From: Bacillus sp. X1(2014) | GTDB taxonomy: Bacteria > Bacillota > Bacilli > Bacillales_B > DSM-18226 | NCBI RefSeq assembly: GCF_007678255.1 | Contig: NZ_VEED01000007.1 | Coordinates: 124,001 to 188,000 of the forward strand | Length of the DNA stretch: 64,000 bases | Direction of reading: 5' to 3' | Shown here: one piece after another, positions 46,050 to 54,982 of the stretch | Layout of the letters: every line of letters begins with the position of its first letter | Position numbering within the stretch: the first letter of the stretch is position 1 | Made by a program: the position numbers and the translations under genes | Notes under the pieces: generated by a model | What the model saw: only the letters and a program-made list of their open reading frames with translations | What the model was told of the DNA's origin: nothing | Database searches by the model: none

Positions 46050-47321
46050 TTAGAGGTTTACCGTTCTTTTATTACTCTTTGTTGAGACTTGTTGTTTTTG
46101 CTTTCCGAAAAGGTATATGAGTATAGCTGCAATCACCAAAGCAACAGAAATACCGTAAATGGATGCACTATAACCACCGGCTTGATTTGTACCAGAAACT
46201 TGAATCAGTTTTCCAAAAATAATTGGAGCAACAATACCTGATGAAGACATAAATCCATAATACGTACCTGCCATAGCTCCTCTTCGCTCTGGTAGTAAAC
46301 TTATGACTATTGCAGGATTTAGTGTGTTCATGCTAACAACTAATGTATTTACTAACGAAAGTATGATGATTATGGAGACCGTTCCATTCACAAGGGGAAA
46401 CAGAGCGTACAAAATTCCTGCAAGAATAGCACAAATTGCTGAAAATAGAATTCGCGACTTCCGCAAACTCTGAGTTTTTTTGTATATACGATCGGAACAG
46501 AAGGCTAGTACAATTCCAAGAATCGCGCCAATTAATCCGGAAATAGCAATCACTTTTGCTGACTGCTGTTCAGATAACCCCTTTACTTTCATTAGATAGG
46601 CAGGATTAAAGGTAAGTCCAAAAACAATAATTGAATAGACAATAAATGCAAGCAAGATTGTAAAAATAAAAATAGGAGATCGCAAAACCTTCCAGACATC
46701 TTTCGCATTTTTTTCTTGTTTGTTTACCTGTTTACTTACCACTTCTACGTAAGAATCATCGGCTTTAAACCTTCCCAGCCAAAGCCAAGCAATTAACCAG
46801 ACAAAGCTACAAATACCAGAAATAAAAAATGCTTGTTTCCACCCATAATTGGAGATTAGAAAAACCACTATTGGGGCTGTAACGGCAATCCCCACCACAT
46901 TGCCAAAATTTATAATCGATATGGCAAGTCCACGTGATTCCGGTTTAAAATATTTACTAAGATGACTGACTGCAGTTGCAGAAAATGCACCTTCTCCGGC
47001 ACCTAGTAATACTCTACTAAAAATAAGTAATGGGAAACTTGATACAAATAGCACCATGGATTGCGCGATTGTCCAAATAATCGCCATAATAGCTAGTAAT
47101 TTTCCAGTCCCCAGCCTATCCGACAAAGTACCGCCGATAATTCCAGCTAAGGAAAACAGCCAAAAAAAACTGCTTCCAACTATTCCAAACTGAGTGGAGG
47201 TAAGAGTTAAATCCTTCATAATATCGATACCGGCTAATCCAGTAATGGATTTATCGGCAAAATTAACAATAGACATAATAAAAAGTGCAAGTAAAATAAC
47301 CCATTTCGTCCATCGTTTCAT
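46050..47321 (-). CDS. MFS transporter, anion:cation symporter-like
   Basis: 423 residues with twelve predicted helices and the MFS signature GGTLSDRLGTGKLL in loop 2-3. It resembles the ACS group that carries organic anions (NFADKSITGLAGIDIMKDLTL near the N-terminus). GGCAGGAGTTGGA precedes the ATG. It lies downstream of the alkylsulfatase-type gene on the same strand, but a strong hairpin separates them. Uptake of alkyl sulfates or release of products is a plausible but unproven role. Confidence 0.82.
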   Translation of the reverse strand: MKRWTKWVILLALFIMSIVNFADKSITGLAGIDIMKDLTLTSTQFGIVGSSFFWLFSLAGIIGGTLSDRLGTGKLLAIMAIIWTIAQSMVLFVSSFPLLIFSRVLLGAGEGAFSATAVSHLSKYFKPESRGLAISIINFGNVVGIAVTAPIVVFLISNYGWKQAFFISGICSFVWLIAWLWLGRFKADDSYVEVVSKQVNKQEKNAKDVWKVLRSPIFIFTILLAFIVYSIIVFGLTFNPAYLMKVKGLSEQQSAKVIAISGLIGAILGIVLAFCSDRIYKKTQSLRKSRILFSAICAILAGILYALFPLVNGTVSIIIILSLVNTLVVSMNTLNPAIVISLLPERRGAMAGTYYGFMSSSGIVAPIIFGKLIQVSGTNQAGGYSASIYGISVALVIAAILIYLFGKQKQQVSTKSNKRTVNL

Positions 47322-47395
47322 TCCAACTCCTGCCTCTCATCAAATACATTCCTATTTTTAAATTACATTAGTTTTCATAGTTTAAGAGCAGAAAC

Positions 47396-47432
47396 ACATG
47401 CCTTGTCCGCCTCTGTATGGGACAAGGCATGT
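47396..47432 (-). terminator. strong hairpin after the alkylsulfatase gene
   Basis: ACATGCCTTGTCC and GGACAAGGCATGT form a perfect 13-bp stem around 11 bases, 32 bases after the stop at 47464. The T-run after it is weak, so read-through into the MFS gene is possible. Confidence 0.7.
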
Positions 47433-47463
47433 GCTTTTGTAAAAAATTATTTTGTTTTGTTAA

Positions 47464-49368
47464 TTAAGGCGTTACGATATTTGGAAAAGGGTTGAACTTA
47501 TCCAAAAGTGATAAAAATTCATCCAATTTAGTTTGCTCACCAGAAATCATTAATTTACCAGCTGCTATTGCCTGATCAGAAGAAAGAAGACCAAGTCCAA
47601 TTCCATAGAATATTAATTGATCAAGTGTTACGGTAACATCTGGGTTAGGGTCTACCCTATCCGCTTTATAAATCAAAACAGAATTTTCTATATAAATTGC
47701 ATATTGTTGGTTAGAATCTGATAGAGTTAGATTCAACGTTATTTTTTTACCTTCTGCCTTTGGTCCGTTAAGTTTAACAGCGATCAGCTTTAAGAAATCC
47801 TCTATTGGCATATGGTTGATAATTCCAGAAACATCCAACGGAGTAGTATCATTATCCATTCCGTTTCTTAGTTCGGATGCACCAACAAGATAAATATTAC
47901 GCCAATTGGCTGATTCGGCTTGGTAACCCAATTGTTCGAATGAATCTGCTAATAAATTTTTTGCTTCCGTATTTTCTGGATCAGCCATAACGACATTTTT
48001 TAATACTTGAGCTACCCAGCGGTATTCCCCATTATCAAAATCATCTTTTGCTTTTTCCAATATAGCGGTCGCTCCGCCCATGTATTCTACATATTTATGA
48101 CCCGCTTCCACTTGTGGTAATGGATCTAAATCTGAAGGATTTGCACTATAATAACCTAAATAATAATTGTAAATCCCCTTTGCATTATGCTTTAACGTAC
48201 CGTAATACCCGCGATTCCCCCAATACGTATCTAATGATCTTGGAAGTTTGATCGTTTCAGCAATCTCCTCCATCGTATATCCATGGTTGGCTAAACGTAC
48301 GGTCTGGTCATGCATATATTTATACAGATCACGCTGCAATTTCAAATGTCCTAAAGCACGATCCTTGCCCCAAACAGGCCATGCATGGATCATAAGCAAG
48401 GCATCGATCTCTTCATTTTCAAATAAATCAATGGTTTTATCGAGTGAATTGGCCCAATGCAGGGCATCCCGAGTTTTCGCCCCTCTAACCGTATAAATTT
48501 GATGCATCAACTGATTGGCGTTCTCTGATACAAATAATGCTTTGTAATCCCGTATATAAAAGTGCATTTCAGCGGGTGCTTCCGTATTTGGTGTTAACAA
48601 GAATTTAAAGGTTACCCCATCGATTTCCATCGTGTCGATTTCGTTTTCTATTTCAACTGTAGGCAGCGCAAAACTCATAGTTCCGGAACTCATCGTATTA
48701 CCTATACCGATAGATACCGAGCCTTCCCGGCCATCTGGAATATTTTTACCAAACTGATACTCAGCCCGACGAGCCATAATGGTACCCAAAAGCACATTTT
48801 CACTTAACGCTTCTTTTGTAAAATGTTGAGGAACGATAATAGGAATGGCCGGATTTTCCGCATATTTTAGAACAGCCTGAATGCCGCCAAAATGGTCCGC
48901 ATGACTTTGACTGATAATAATTGCTGAAACTGGCCTTTTTGGACGATGTTTATAATATAATTCCATGGCGGCTTCTGCCGTTTCCGTACTTCCTAAAGCA
49001 TCACAAACAATGACTCCTTGTTTACCTTCAATAAAGAAAGTGGTAGCGATCGATTGCCCACGGACTTGATATATTCCTTCCACTACTTCAAATAAACCAG
49101 ATATTGCCTGTAATTGGGCATTTCTCCATAGGCTTGGGTTCACTGTTTCTGGAGCAGTATCTAAAAGAAAATCTAACTTATCGATGTCCCAAACTACTTC
49201 CCCAGAATGATCTTTTAGAATGGTAGTTTCCAAAGGAGCAATAAAACCGCGGTTCGCATCCTCGAAATTCTGTAGATCATTGAAATTTAGTGATTCATAT
49301 ACGGCTAAATTTGCCTTTTTTGTAAAAGAAGTGGCAGACTTAGATGGATTTAATACTTTGCTTTTCAT
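47464..49368 (-). CDS. alkylsulfatase-family metallo-beta-lactamase hydrolase (SdsA1-like)
   Basis: About 634 residues. Order: N-terminal linker, MBL-fold domain (residues about 100-330), alkylsulfatase dimerisation domain (YLGYYSANPSDLDPLPQ region) and a C-terminal SCP2-like domain (ITLNLTLSDSNQQYAIYIENSVLIY). Strongly SdsA1-like stretches are QIYTVRGAKTRDALHWANSL and RDLYKYMHDQTVRLANHGYT. These enzymes release sulfate and alcohol from alkyl sulfates. The metal motif reads SQSHADHFGG, so the first His of HxHxDH is Gln, which may change activity. There is no signal peptide, so it should be cytosolic. The ATG at 49368 follows GGAGGTTTCT. Upstream are alcohol and aldehyde dehydrogenases and an acyl-CoA ligase. 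Confidence 0.88.
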   Translation of the reverse strand: MKSKVLNPSKSATSFTKKANLAVYESLNFNDLQNFEDANRGFIAPLETTILKDHSGEVVWDIDKLDFLLDTAPETVNPSLWRNAQLQAISGLFEVVEGIYQVRGQSIATTFFIEGKQGVIVCDALGSTETAEAAMELYYKHRPKRPVSAIIISQSHADHFGGIQAVLKYAENPAIPIIVPQHFTKEALSENVLLGTIMARRAEYQFGKNIPDGREGSVSIGIGNTMSSGTMSFALPTVEIENEIDTMEIDGVTFKFLLTPNTEAPAEMHFYIRDYKALFVSENANQLMHQIYTVRGAKTRDALHWANSLDKTIDLFENEEIDALLMIHAWPVWGKDRALGHLKLQRDLYKYMHDQTVRLANHGYTMEEIAETIKLPRSLDTYWGNRGYYGTLKHNAKGIYNYYLGYYSANPSDLDPLPQVEAGHKYVEYMGGATAILEKAKDDFDNGEYRWVAQVLKNVVMADPENTEAKNLLADSFEQLGYQAESANWRNIYLVGASELRNGMDNDTTPLDVSGIINHMPIEDFLKLIAVKLNGPKAEGKKITLNLTLSDSNQQYAIYIENSVLIYKADRVDPNPDVTVTLDQLIFYGIGLGLLSSDQAIAAGKLMISGEQTKLDEFLSLLDKFNPFPNIVTP

Positions 49369-49404
49369 AGAAACCTCCAAGGATTGTTGTTTTTTATCTG
49401 TTAC

Positions 49405-49489
49405 AAAAAAAGGAAAACACTTTTGACTTCCCGGCAATAATGTCAAGTCTGGAGACCCTACATTAACAGGAGGTTTTCAAGTGTTTTCC
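49405..49489 (-). terminator. terminator-like structure between the Fe-ADH and alkylsulfatase genes
   Basis: GGAAAACACTT (49479-49489, minus strand) pairs with AAGTGTTTTCC (49412-49422) around about 56 bases and is followed by seven T residues. The loop contains TTGACA (minus strand). On the plus strand AGGAGG precedes a GTG at 49481 with only 12 codons. It may be an attenuator or the scar of an insertion sequence. Confidence 0.5.
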
Positions 49490-49515
49490 GTATTACAAGA
49501 TTGCCAATGGTCGTG

Positions 49516-50724
49516 TTAAGCCTCTATTGCTTTAAGCTCGAACACTTCATTTATCACTTTGGTGATAATAGGGGCTGGGATCTTGAAGAAAACTCCTGCA
49601 GGGTCATGATGTACAGCCGGCACCAAAAGGTGAAGCTTGTCTTCGTTACATTCAAATTCAGCAAACGTGTCAGGTAAATTCACCGCTTTGCGGAGATCTC
49701 TTATAAATTGAATAACTTCCTCTAAACATTGTTCAGGTTGTTCTGATGGTTTTGTGATACCTAATGCTTGGGCAAATTCAGTGACTCGCGGCAAATAGTA
49801 TGCAGGCAATGATTCCATTACATTTGGCAAAAGGACAGCATTAGCCAATCCGTGCGGGATATTGAATTTTGCCCCAATCGCGTGTGCCATATTGTGAACT
49901 GGAACGGCATTCAGACATAAACAGAAAGCAGAAATCGCCATCGAACTTGCCATTAGCATGTTCGCTCTTGCCGAAAGATCGTCCCCTTTGTGAACCGCAG
50001 TCTGTAAATTATCAACAATCATCCGAATCGATTTTAGTGCATAGGCATCTGTCATCGGATTGGCCTTCGGTGAAAAATAAGCTTCCACTGCATGCGTCAA
50101 GGCATCAAATCCTGTAAAGGCAGTAATTTTAGGAGGAAGCCCTACTGTTAAATCGGGATCCAAAATCGCCATATCAGCATTGATAAACGGATGAAGCAAG
50201 TTTGATTTTATTCCGAGATTTTCATTTAGGATAACGGCAACAGGTGATACTTCCGCTCCAGTTCCCGCTGTTGTCGCAATAGCTACATGCGGAATTGAAA
50301 TAAATTGAGCCTCTGGCCACCATTCCATCACATTTCCGGTAAGCAGGGAATCACGAATATCATCCAGACCTTTATGGAGCATCCACTTAATCCCTTTTAC
50401 GGTATCTAAGACACTGCCGCCGCCAAGAGCAATTAGGGAATCACCATTGCATTCTTTAAAGAAACGTGCACCTTGGTTAATAATTTCTCCTTTTGCGTCT
50501 TGTTCGATATTATCAAACACCCCAACAAGCTCCGGCGTTCCTGGCATGAACTCAAATAATTCTTTAATCTTCTTAGTAATTCCGGCTTGAGTTAACCCTT
50601 TGTCTGTGTAGAGTACTGCTCGTTTACCGCCAAGCCCTTTAATCATCTCAGGAAGCATTGTTCTTGATCCCGCTCCGCTATTAACAACCGTTCTTACAGA
50701 AAATTGAAAAAATGATGTCGACAT
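49516..50724 (-). CDS. iron-containing alcohol dehydrogenase
   Basis: A 402-residue group III alcohol dehydrogenase. The NAD-binding loop GGGSVLDTVKG is followed by metal-ligand motifs GFDALTHAVEAYFS and HNMAHAIGAKFNIPHG. It would oxidise a fatty alcohol to the aldehyde in this cluster; the natural substrate is not visible from sequence. AGGTGATTCT precedes the ATG. It follows the aldehyde dehydrogenase after 36 bases and precedes the alkylsulfatase gene. Confidence 0.92.
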   Translation of the reverse strand: MSTSFFQFSVRTVVNSGAGSRTMLPEMIKGLGGKRAVLYTDKGLTQAGITKKIKELFEFMPGTPELVGVFDNIEQDAKGEIINQGARFFKECNGDSLIALGGGSVLDTVKGIKWMLHKGLDDIRDSLLTGNVMEWWPEAQFISIPHVAIATTAGTGAEVSPVAVILNENLGIKSNLLHPFINADMAILDPDLTVGLPPKITAFTGFDALTHAVEAYFSPKANPMTDAYALKSIRMIVDNLQTAVHKGDDLSARANMLMASSMAISAFCLCLNAVPVHNMAHAIGAKFNIPHGLANAVLLPNVMESLPAYYLPRVTEFAQALGITKPSEQPEQCLEEVIQFIRDLRKAVNLPDTFAEFECNEDKLHLLVPAVHHDPAGVFFKIPAPIITKVINEVFELKAIEA

Positions 50725-50760
50725 AGAATCACCTGCTTTATTAGATTTGTATTTATTAAA

Positions 50761-52281
50761 TTATCCCAATAATATTTGATACCAAGGTCTTTGGCTGACT
50801 TCAGGCACAAGTGAGCAGTGGACATGCTTGACTTGAGAATATTCGTCTAAGGCATGGCGTCCTAATTCCCGGCCAAAACCGCTTTGCTTGTATCCGCCGA
50901 ACGGTGCATCACTTCGGAGCATATGCCAATCATTAATCCATATCGTTCCTGCCTTTAATTCACGGGCAATTTTCATGGCTTTATTTACATCCTTGGACCA
51001 AACTCCGCCTGCTAATCCATAAATGGTATCATTTGCTATTTCTATTGCCTCCTCAACTGTGGAGTAACGAATAACGGAGAGAACAGGACCAAAAATTTCT
51101 TCTCTCGCAATCTTCATATCATTATGAACATCGGCAAAAATGGTAGGTTCAACATAATAGCCATCTTCAAATCCTTCAACGAGCCTTCGTTTTCCGCCGC
51201 AAACCAATCGGGCTCCTTCTTCAATACCAGACTCAATATAGGAAAGGACGGTTTCCAATTGCTGTTGTGATACAAGCGGCCCCATTCCTGTAGCGATGTC
51301 TAACGGATTTCCAATTGTAATGGTGCTTGCAAGAGCAGATAATTGTTCGATGACTTGCTCATAAATGGAATCATGTACAAGTACACGAGTGCCTGATTCA
51401 CAAACTTGTCCAGAGTGTGATAAGAATCCGAATAAAATGCCTGGAATAGTAATACTCAAGTCCGCATCAGGCAATACGATGGCTGGTGATTTCCCTCCTA
51501 ACTCAAGGGTGACGCGTTTTACCGTTCCTGCTGCCATCTGCATAATGCGGCCACCGACTTCTGTAGAACCGGTAAAAGCAACTTTGTCTACACTTGGATG
51601 GGTTACAAGTGCTTCTCCAATGCTGGCTCCTGGACCAGATATCACATTGAATACACCTGCTGGGATTCCTGCTTCAGCAGCCAATTCCGCTAATTTCAAG
51701 GTAGACAATGGCGTATTGGAAGCTGGTTTGACCACAATGGAGTTCCCCATTGCCAAGGCAGGAGCCAATTTCCACATTGCCAGAATCATTGGAAAATTCC
51801 ACGCGGTAATGGCCGCTACAACACCAATCGGTTCCCGCCAAACCTGGTTATTGCTTGGTCCAGGAAATGGTAAAGTAGGAAGGGCTTCCACATACGGATA
51901 CTCTACAGTGAACTTTGCCGTTTGCTGTAAAAGATCAACGATTGATAGGATGTCCATATTAGAAATACGGCGAACGGTTGCTCCCGAGCTAATAGATTCT
52001 AAGTATCCTAATTCCTCCGCATGTTCAATAATCTTGTTTCCAAATTGGATAAGTACGTTCGCACGTTCTTGTGGAGATTTTTTTGACCATACTCCCGAAT
52101 CAAAAGTGGCCCGAGCGGATGAAACTGCCTCTTCCACATCTTCTTTCCCGGCTTTCGCCACCTTTGCAGCCACTTCACCAGTTGCAGGGTTTATTACCTC
52201 AAACGTTTCTCCGCTTATCGCTGGTTTCCATTCCCCGTTTATAAAGAGTGGAAATTCCAATGTGTGCACAGCTGCTTTCAT
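50761..52281 (-). CDS. NAD(P)-dependent aldehyde dehydrogenase
   Basis: A 506-residue ALDH. The cofactor motif FTGSTEVGG, general base Glu in LELGGKSPAIV and catalytic Cys in SGQVCESGTRVLV are intact. AAAGGAGGAATTGCT precedes the ATG. It lies between the acyl-CoA ligase and the Fe-ADH, fitting oxidation of a fatty aldehyde to the acid. Confidence 0.94.
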   Translation of the reverse strand: MKAAVHTLEFPLFINGEWKPAISGETFEVINPATGEVAAKVAKAGKEDVEEAVSSARATFDSGVWSKKSPQERANVLIQFGNKIIEHAEELGYLESISSGATVRRISNMDILSIVDLLQQTAKFTVEYPYVEALPTLPFPGPSNNQVWREPIGVVAAITAWNFPMILAMWKLAPALAMGNSIVVKPASNTPLSTLKLAELAAEAGIPAGVFNVISGPGASIGEALVTHPSVDKVAFTGSTEVGGRIMQMAAGTVKRVTLELGGKSPAIVLPDADLSITIPGILFGFLSHSGQVCESGTRVLVHDSIYEQVIEQLSALASTITIGNPLDIATGMGPLVSQQQLETVLSYIESGIEEGARLVCGGKRRLVEGFEDGYYVEPTIFADVHNDMKIAREEIFGPVLSVIRYSTVEEAIEIANDTIYGLAGGVWSKDVNKAMKIARELKAGTIWINDWHMLRSDAPFGGYKQSGFGRELGRHALDEYSQVKHVHCSLVPEVSQRPWYQILLG

Positions 52282-52339
52282 AGCAATTCCTCCTTTTTAT
52301 CAAAAGATTAATCATTATCTAAAAAAGTTCCCTATCAAA

Positions 52340-53857
52340 CTAATTAACTTCCACTTGTTCAACACGTAAAGCTCTTCTCAAAATCTTACCTGTGCTGTTC
52401 TTAGGTAATTCCTGCATAAATTCCACTTGTCTTGGCAGCTTGTACTTGGCAAGCTTGTCTTGGCAGAAATAAAGAATGTCATTCATCGTGATACCTTCAT
52501 CGTTGGTGACCACGAAGGCCTTCACGATTTCTCCGTATTCTTTATCCGGAATTCCAATCACCGCCGTTTCGACAATGGCTGGGTGCTGATATAATACCTC
52601 TTCGACTTCTCTCGGATAGACATTATATCCGCCAACGAGGATCATATCTTTTTTACGATCAACGATATAGATGTATCCTTCTTCATCCATTCGGGCCAAA
52701 TCACCTGTGTAAAACCATCCGTCTTTCAAAACGGAAGATGTAGCTTCCTGCATTCCTAAATACCCCATCATCACATTCGGACCTTTTACAATTAATTCAC
52801 CGATTTCGCCTCTTGAAACTTCCACTCCATTCGGATCCACCACTTTATTCTTCACTTCGGGTATGTCTATTCCTACAGAGCCTGGTTTACGTGTTCCCCG
52901 CAGCGGATTGAAGGCTGTTACAGGAGCCGTTTCAGAAAGGCCATACCCCTCTAAAACATGAACCTTATACTTCTTTTCAAATCTATGTAATAATTCAACT
53001 GGAATCGAAGCACCTCCTGAAAAACAAGCCCTAATCGATGAAAAGTCCTCTGCCATTGCGCCTGGCACCTGCAACAAAAAGCTAAACATGGTTGGAACTC
53101 CGGCAAAAATCGTTGCCTTCTCGCTTCTAATTGTATTAATGACATCGGTTGGGCTAAATTTTGGAACAATGACAATGGCTGCCCCGGAAGCTATTGGAAT
53201 GTTAATGCAAGTCGCAATACTAAACACATGGAACATGGGAAGAACCGCAATGATTCGATCTTCTTCCGTGAACTCGGCAAGCTGGGACATTGCAGCAGCA
53301 TTCGATGCCAGATTTCGATGCGACAGCATGGCACCTTTTGGCTTTCCAGTCGTGCCAGAGGTATAAAGAATGACGGCCAAATCACCCTCAGCAATGGAAG
53401 GGCTTTCAAAAACTTCTTTTGATTCTTGAACAAGACGCTCCCAAGGCCATTCAGACCCGATTGAATCTGTGTAGATAACCATCTTCAAATGTTCTAGTTT
53501 CTTTTTTACAGAAGTTATTGCTGGTTCTAAAGAGGAATGTGCAATTACAGCCATTGCTTGACTATTAGAAAGAATATAAGCAATTTCTGCTGAAGTGTAG
53601 ACAGGATTAATCGGAACAACCACTGCACCTGCCCGTAGGATTCCAAAGTAAGCAATCACAAACTCAGGACAATTACCAAGAATTAAAGCGACTCGATCCC
53701 CTTTTCTGATGCCTGCATCATGTAAACTGATAGATGCACAATCTACCAATTTATCAAGTTCTGCATATGTTTTACTTTGGTTCAAAAATGTATAGGCGGT
53801 GCGATTTGGAAATCTTGCTGCACTTTTCTTTAAATTCTCATTCAAATTCAAAGCCAT
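52340..53857 (-). CDS. long-chain fatty acid-CoA ligase
   Basis: A 505-residue AMP-forming acyl-CoA synthetase. The P-loop YTSGTTGKPKGAMLSHRN, the GYGLSET motif, the hinge YTGDLARMDEEGYIYIVDRKKDMI and the C-terminal lysine motif PKNSTGKILRR are all present. It is the first gene of the four-gene set (ligase, ALDH, ADH, alkylsulfatase) and would activate the fatty acid for beta-oxidation. It is divergent from a LysR gene. FadD/LcfB-like, but specificity cannot be read directly. Confidence 0.93.
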   Translation of the reverse strand: MALNLNENLKKSAARFPNRTAYTFLNQSKTYAELDKLVDCASISLHDAGIRKGDRVALILGNCPEFVIAYFGILRAGAVVVPINPVYTSAEIAYILSNSQAMAVIAHSSLEPAITSVKKKLEHLKMVIYTDSIGSEWPWERLVQESKEVFESPSIAEGDLAVILYTSGTTGKPKGAMLSHRNLASNAAAMSQLAEFTEEDRIIAVLPMFHVFSIATCINIPIASGAAIVIVPKFSPTDVINTIRSEKATIFAGVPTMFSFLLQVPGAMAEDFSSIRACFSGGASIPVELLHRFEKKYKVHVLEGYGLSETAPVTAFNPLRGTRKPGSVGIDIPEVKNKVVDPNGVEVSRGEIGELIVKGPNVMMGYLGMQEATSSVLKDGWFYTGDLARMDEEGYIYIVDRKKDMILVGGYNVYPREVEEVLYQHPAIVETAVIGIPDKEYGEIVKAFVVTNDEGITMNDILYFCQDKLAKYKLPRQVEFMQELPKNSTGKILRRALRVEQVEVN

Positions 53858-53956
53858 CCTTTTCCTTTCCTCCTTTTAGTTTTTAGAAAATTAAGATTTC
53901 CTTGAATTTATTATATATATAATTTAAACTTAAATAAATCAACCGTTAATGAAGTA

Positions 53957-53977
53957 TATAGAAGCTGCGCTTCTATA
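53957..53977. promoter_or_regulatory. perfect 21-bp palindrome, candidate LysR operator
   Basis: TATAGAAGC-TGC-GCTTCTATA has perfect 9-base arms. It lies 5 bases before the LysR RBS, in the 137-base divergent region. It is probably the autoregulatory or shared binding site. Confidence 0.65.
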
Positions 53978-53994
53978 ATATAAAGGAGAAAACA

Positions 53995-54906
53995 ATGCAT
54001 ATCGAACAATTGGAATACATTGTAAAGGTTGCTGAAAAAGGATCTATTTCTATAGCAGCAGAAAGCCTGCATGTTTCTCAATCGGGAATCAGCCAATCGA
54101 TTACTAGATTAGAAGATGAGTTGGGCGTTAAAATATTTAAACGCCACAGACGACTTGGAGCCGTACCAACCAATGAGGGCAAAACTTTAATAAAAAAAGC
54201 TTACGAGGTATTAGTCAGACTTCAAGAATTTAAAGAGGAGGCCCAATCTTTCAACATAGTGACCTCGGGAAATTTAAAGTTATCATCGATTCCTGGCTTT
54301 ATGTTGTTCCTGTTAGAACCTCTAGCATCTTTTAAAAACGCATATCCCAATGTAAATATTGAAGTCTCAGAAAAAGGAACTCAACATATTATTGAGCATA
54401 TCGAAAATAACCAGATTGACATTGGCCTAATTACGATTTACGATGATTTAATAAAAAAAAGAGAAGATTTAGTATTTGAAGTAATACTTGAAGGAAAGAT
54501 GAAAGTCTACGTTAGCAAATCATCTCCTTTAGCGGCACAAAAATTTATAACTCCTCAAGAATTGATAACTCGAAACGTTATTTTATATAATGGGGATTAT
54601 GTGAAACGATTTGCAAATGATTTAATTAGTAAATTTGGGCCAATGAACATTTTATTTACCTCTGATAATACCGAGGTAATAAAAAAAGCGATTTTAGAGG
54701 GCTTAGGAATTAGTTTCGGCCCAGACTTTTCTAACAAAAATGATCCTTATGTTTTAAGCGGCGAAATCGTTCCTATCGAAATCATCAATTACGAACAAGA
54801 AAAGATAGGTGTAGGCTGGGTACGCTCAGAGAATAATCATTTTTCTATTAACACAAAGAAATTTTTGGAACATTTTAATTTTCATTCCCGAATGTTGACC
54901 TATTAA
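53995..54906 (+). CDS. LysR-family regulator of the alkyl-sulfate/fatty-acid cluster
   Basis: 303 residues, with HTH MHIEQLEYIVKVAEKGSISIAAESLHVSQSGISQSITRLEDELG and a full effector domain. AAAGGAG precedes the ATG. It is divergent from the acyl-CoA ligase gene with a perfect palindrome between. Pseudomonas sdsA is likewise controlled by a LysR protein, SdsB, which supports an alkyl-sulfate or fatty-acyl effector. That parallel is from memory and needs testing. Confidence 0.9.
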   Translation: MHIEQLEYIVKVAEKGSISIAAESLHVSQSGISQSITRLEDELGVKIFKRHRRLGAVPTNEGKTLIKKAYEVLVRLQEFKEEAQSFNIVTSGNLKLSSIPGFMLFLLEPLASFKNAYPNVNIEVSEKGTQHIIEHIENNQIDIGLITIYDDLIKKREDLVFEVILEGKMKVYVSKSSPLAAQKFITPQELITRNVILYNGDYVKRFANDLISKFGPMNILFTSDNTEVIKKAILEGLGISFGPDFSNKNDPYVLSGEIVPIEIINYEQEKIGVGWVRSENNHFSINTKKFLEHFNFHSRMLTY

Positions 54907-54926
54907 TCTTAACGATTTTTGTTAAA

Positions 54927-54960
54927 GAAACCTCCCTTCCAAAATTGAAGGGAGGTTTTC
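54927..54960. terminator. bidirectional terminator
   Basis: AAACCTCCCTTC and GAAGGGAGGTTT form a perfect stem around 8 bases, flanked by T/A-rich runs on both sides, between convergent LysR and MFS genes. Confidence 0.9.
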
Positions 54961-54982
54961 TTTAAGAGACGGAAGGATTTGT

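Noticed and set aside
51365..52369. 334-codon plus-strand frame
   Set aside because: It is antisense to the aldehyde dehydrogenase gene and encodes no recognisable domain; long shadow frames are common opposite such genes.
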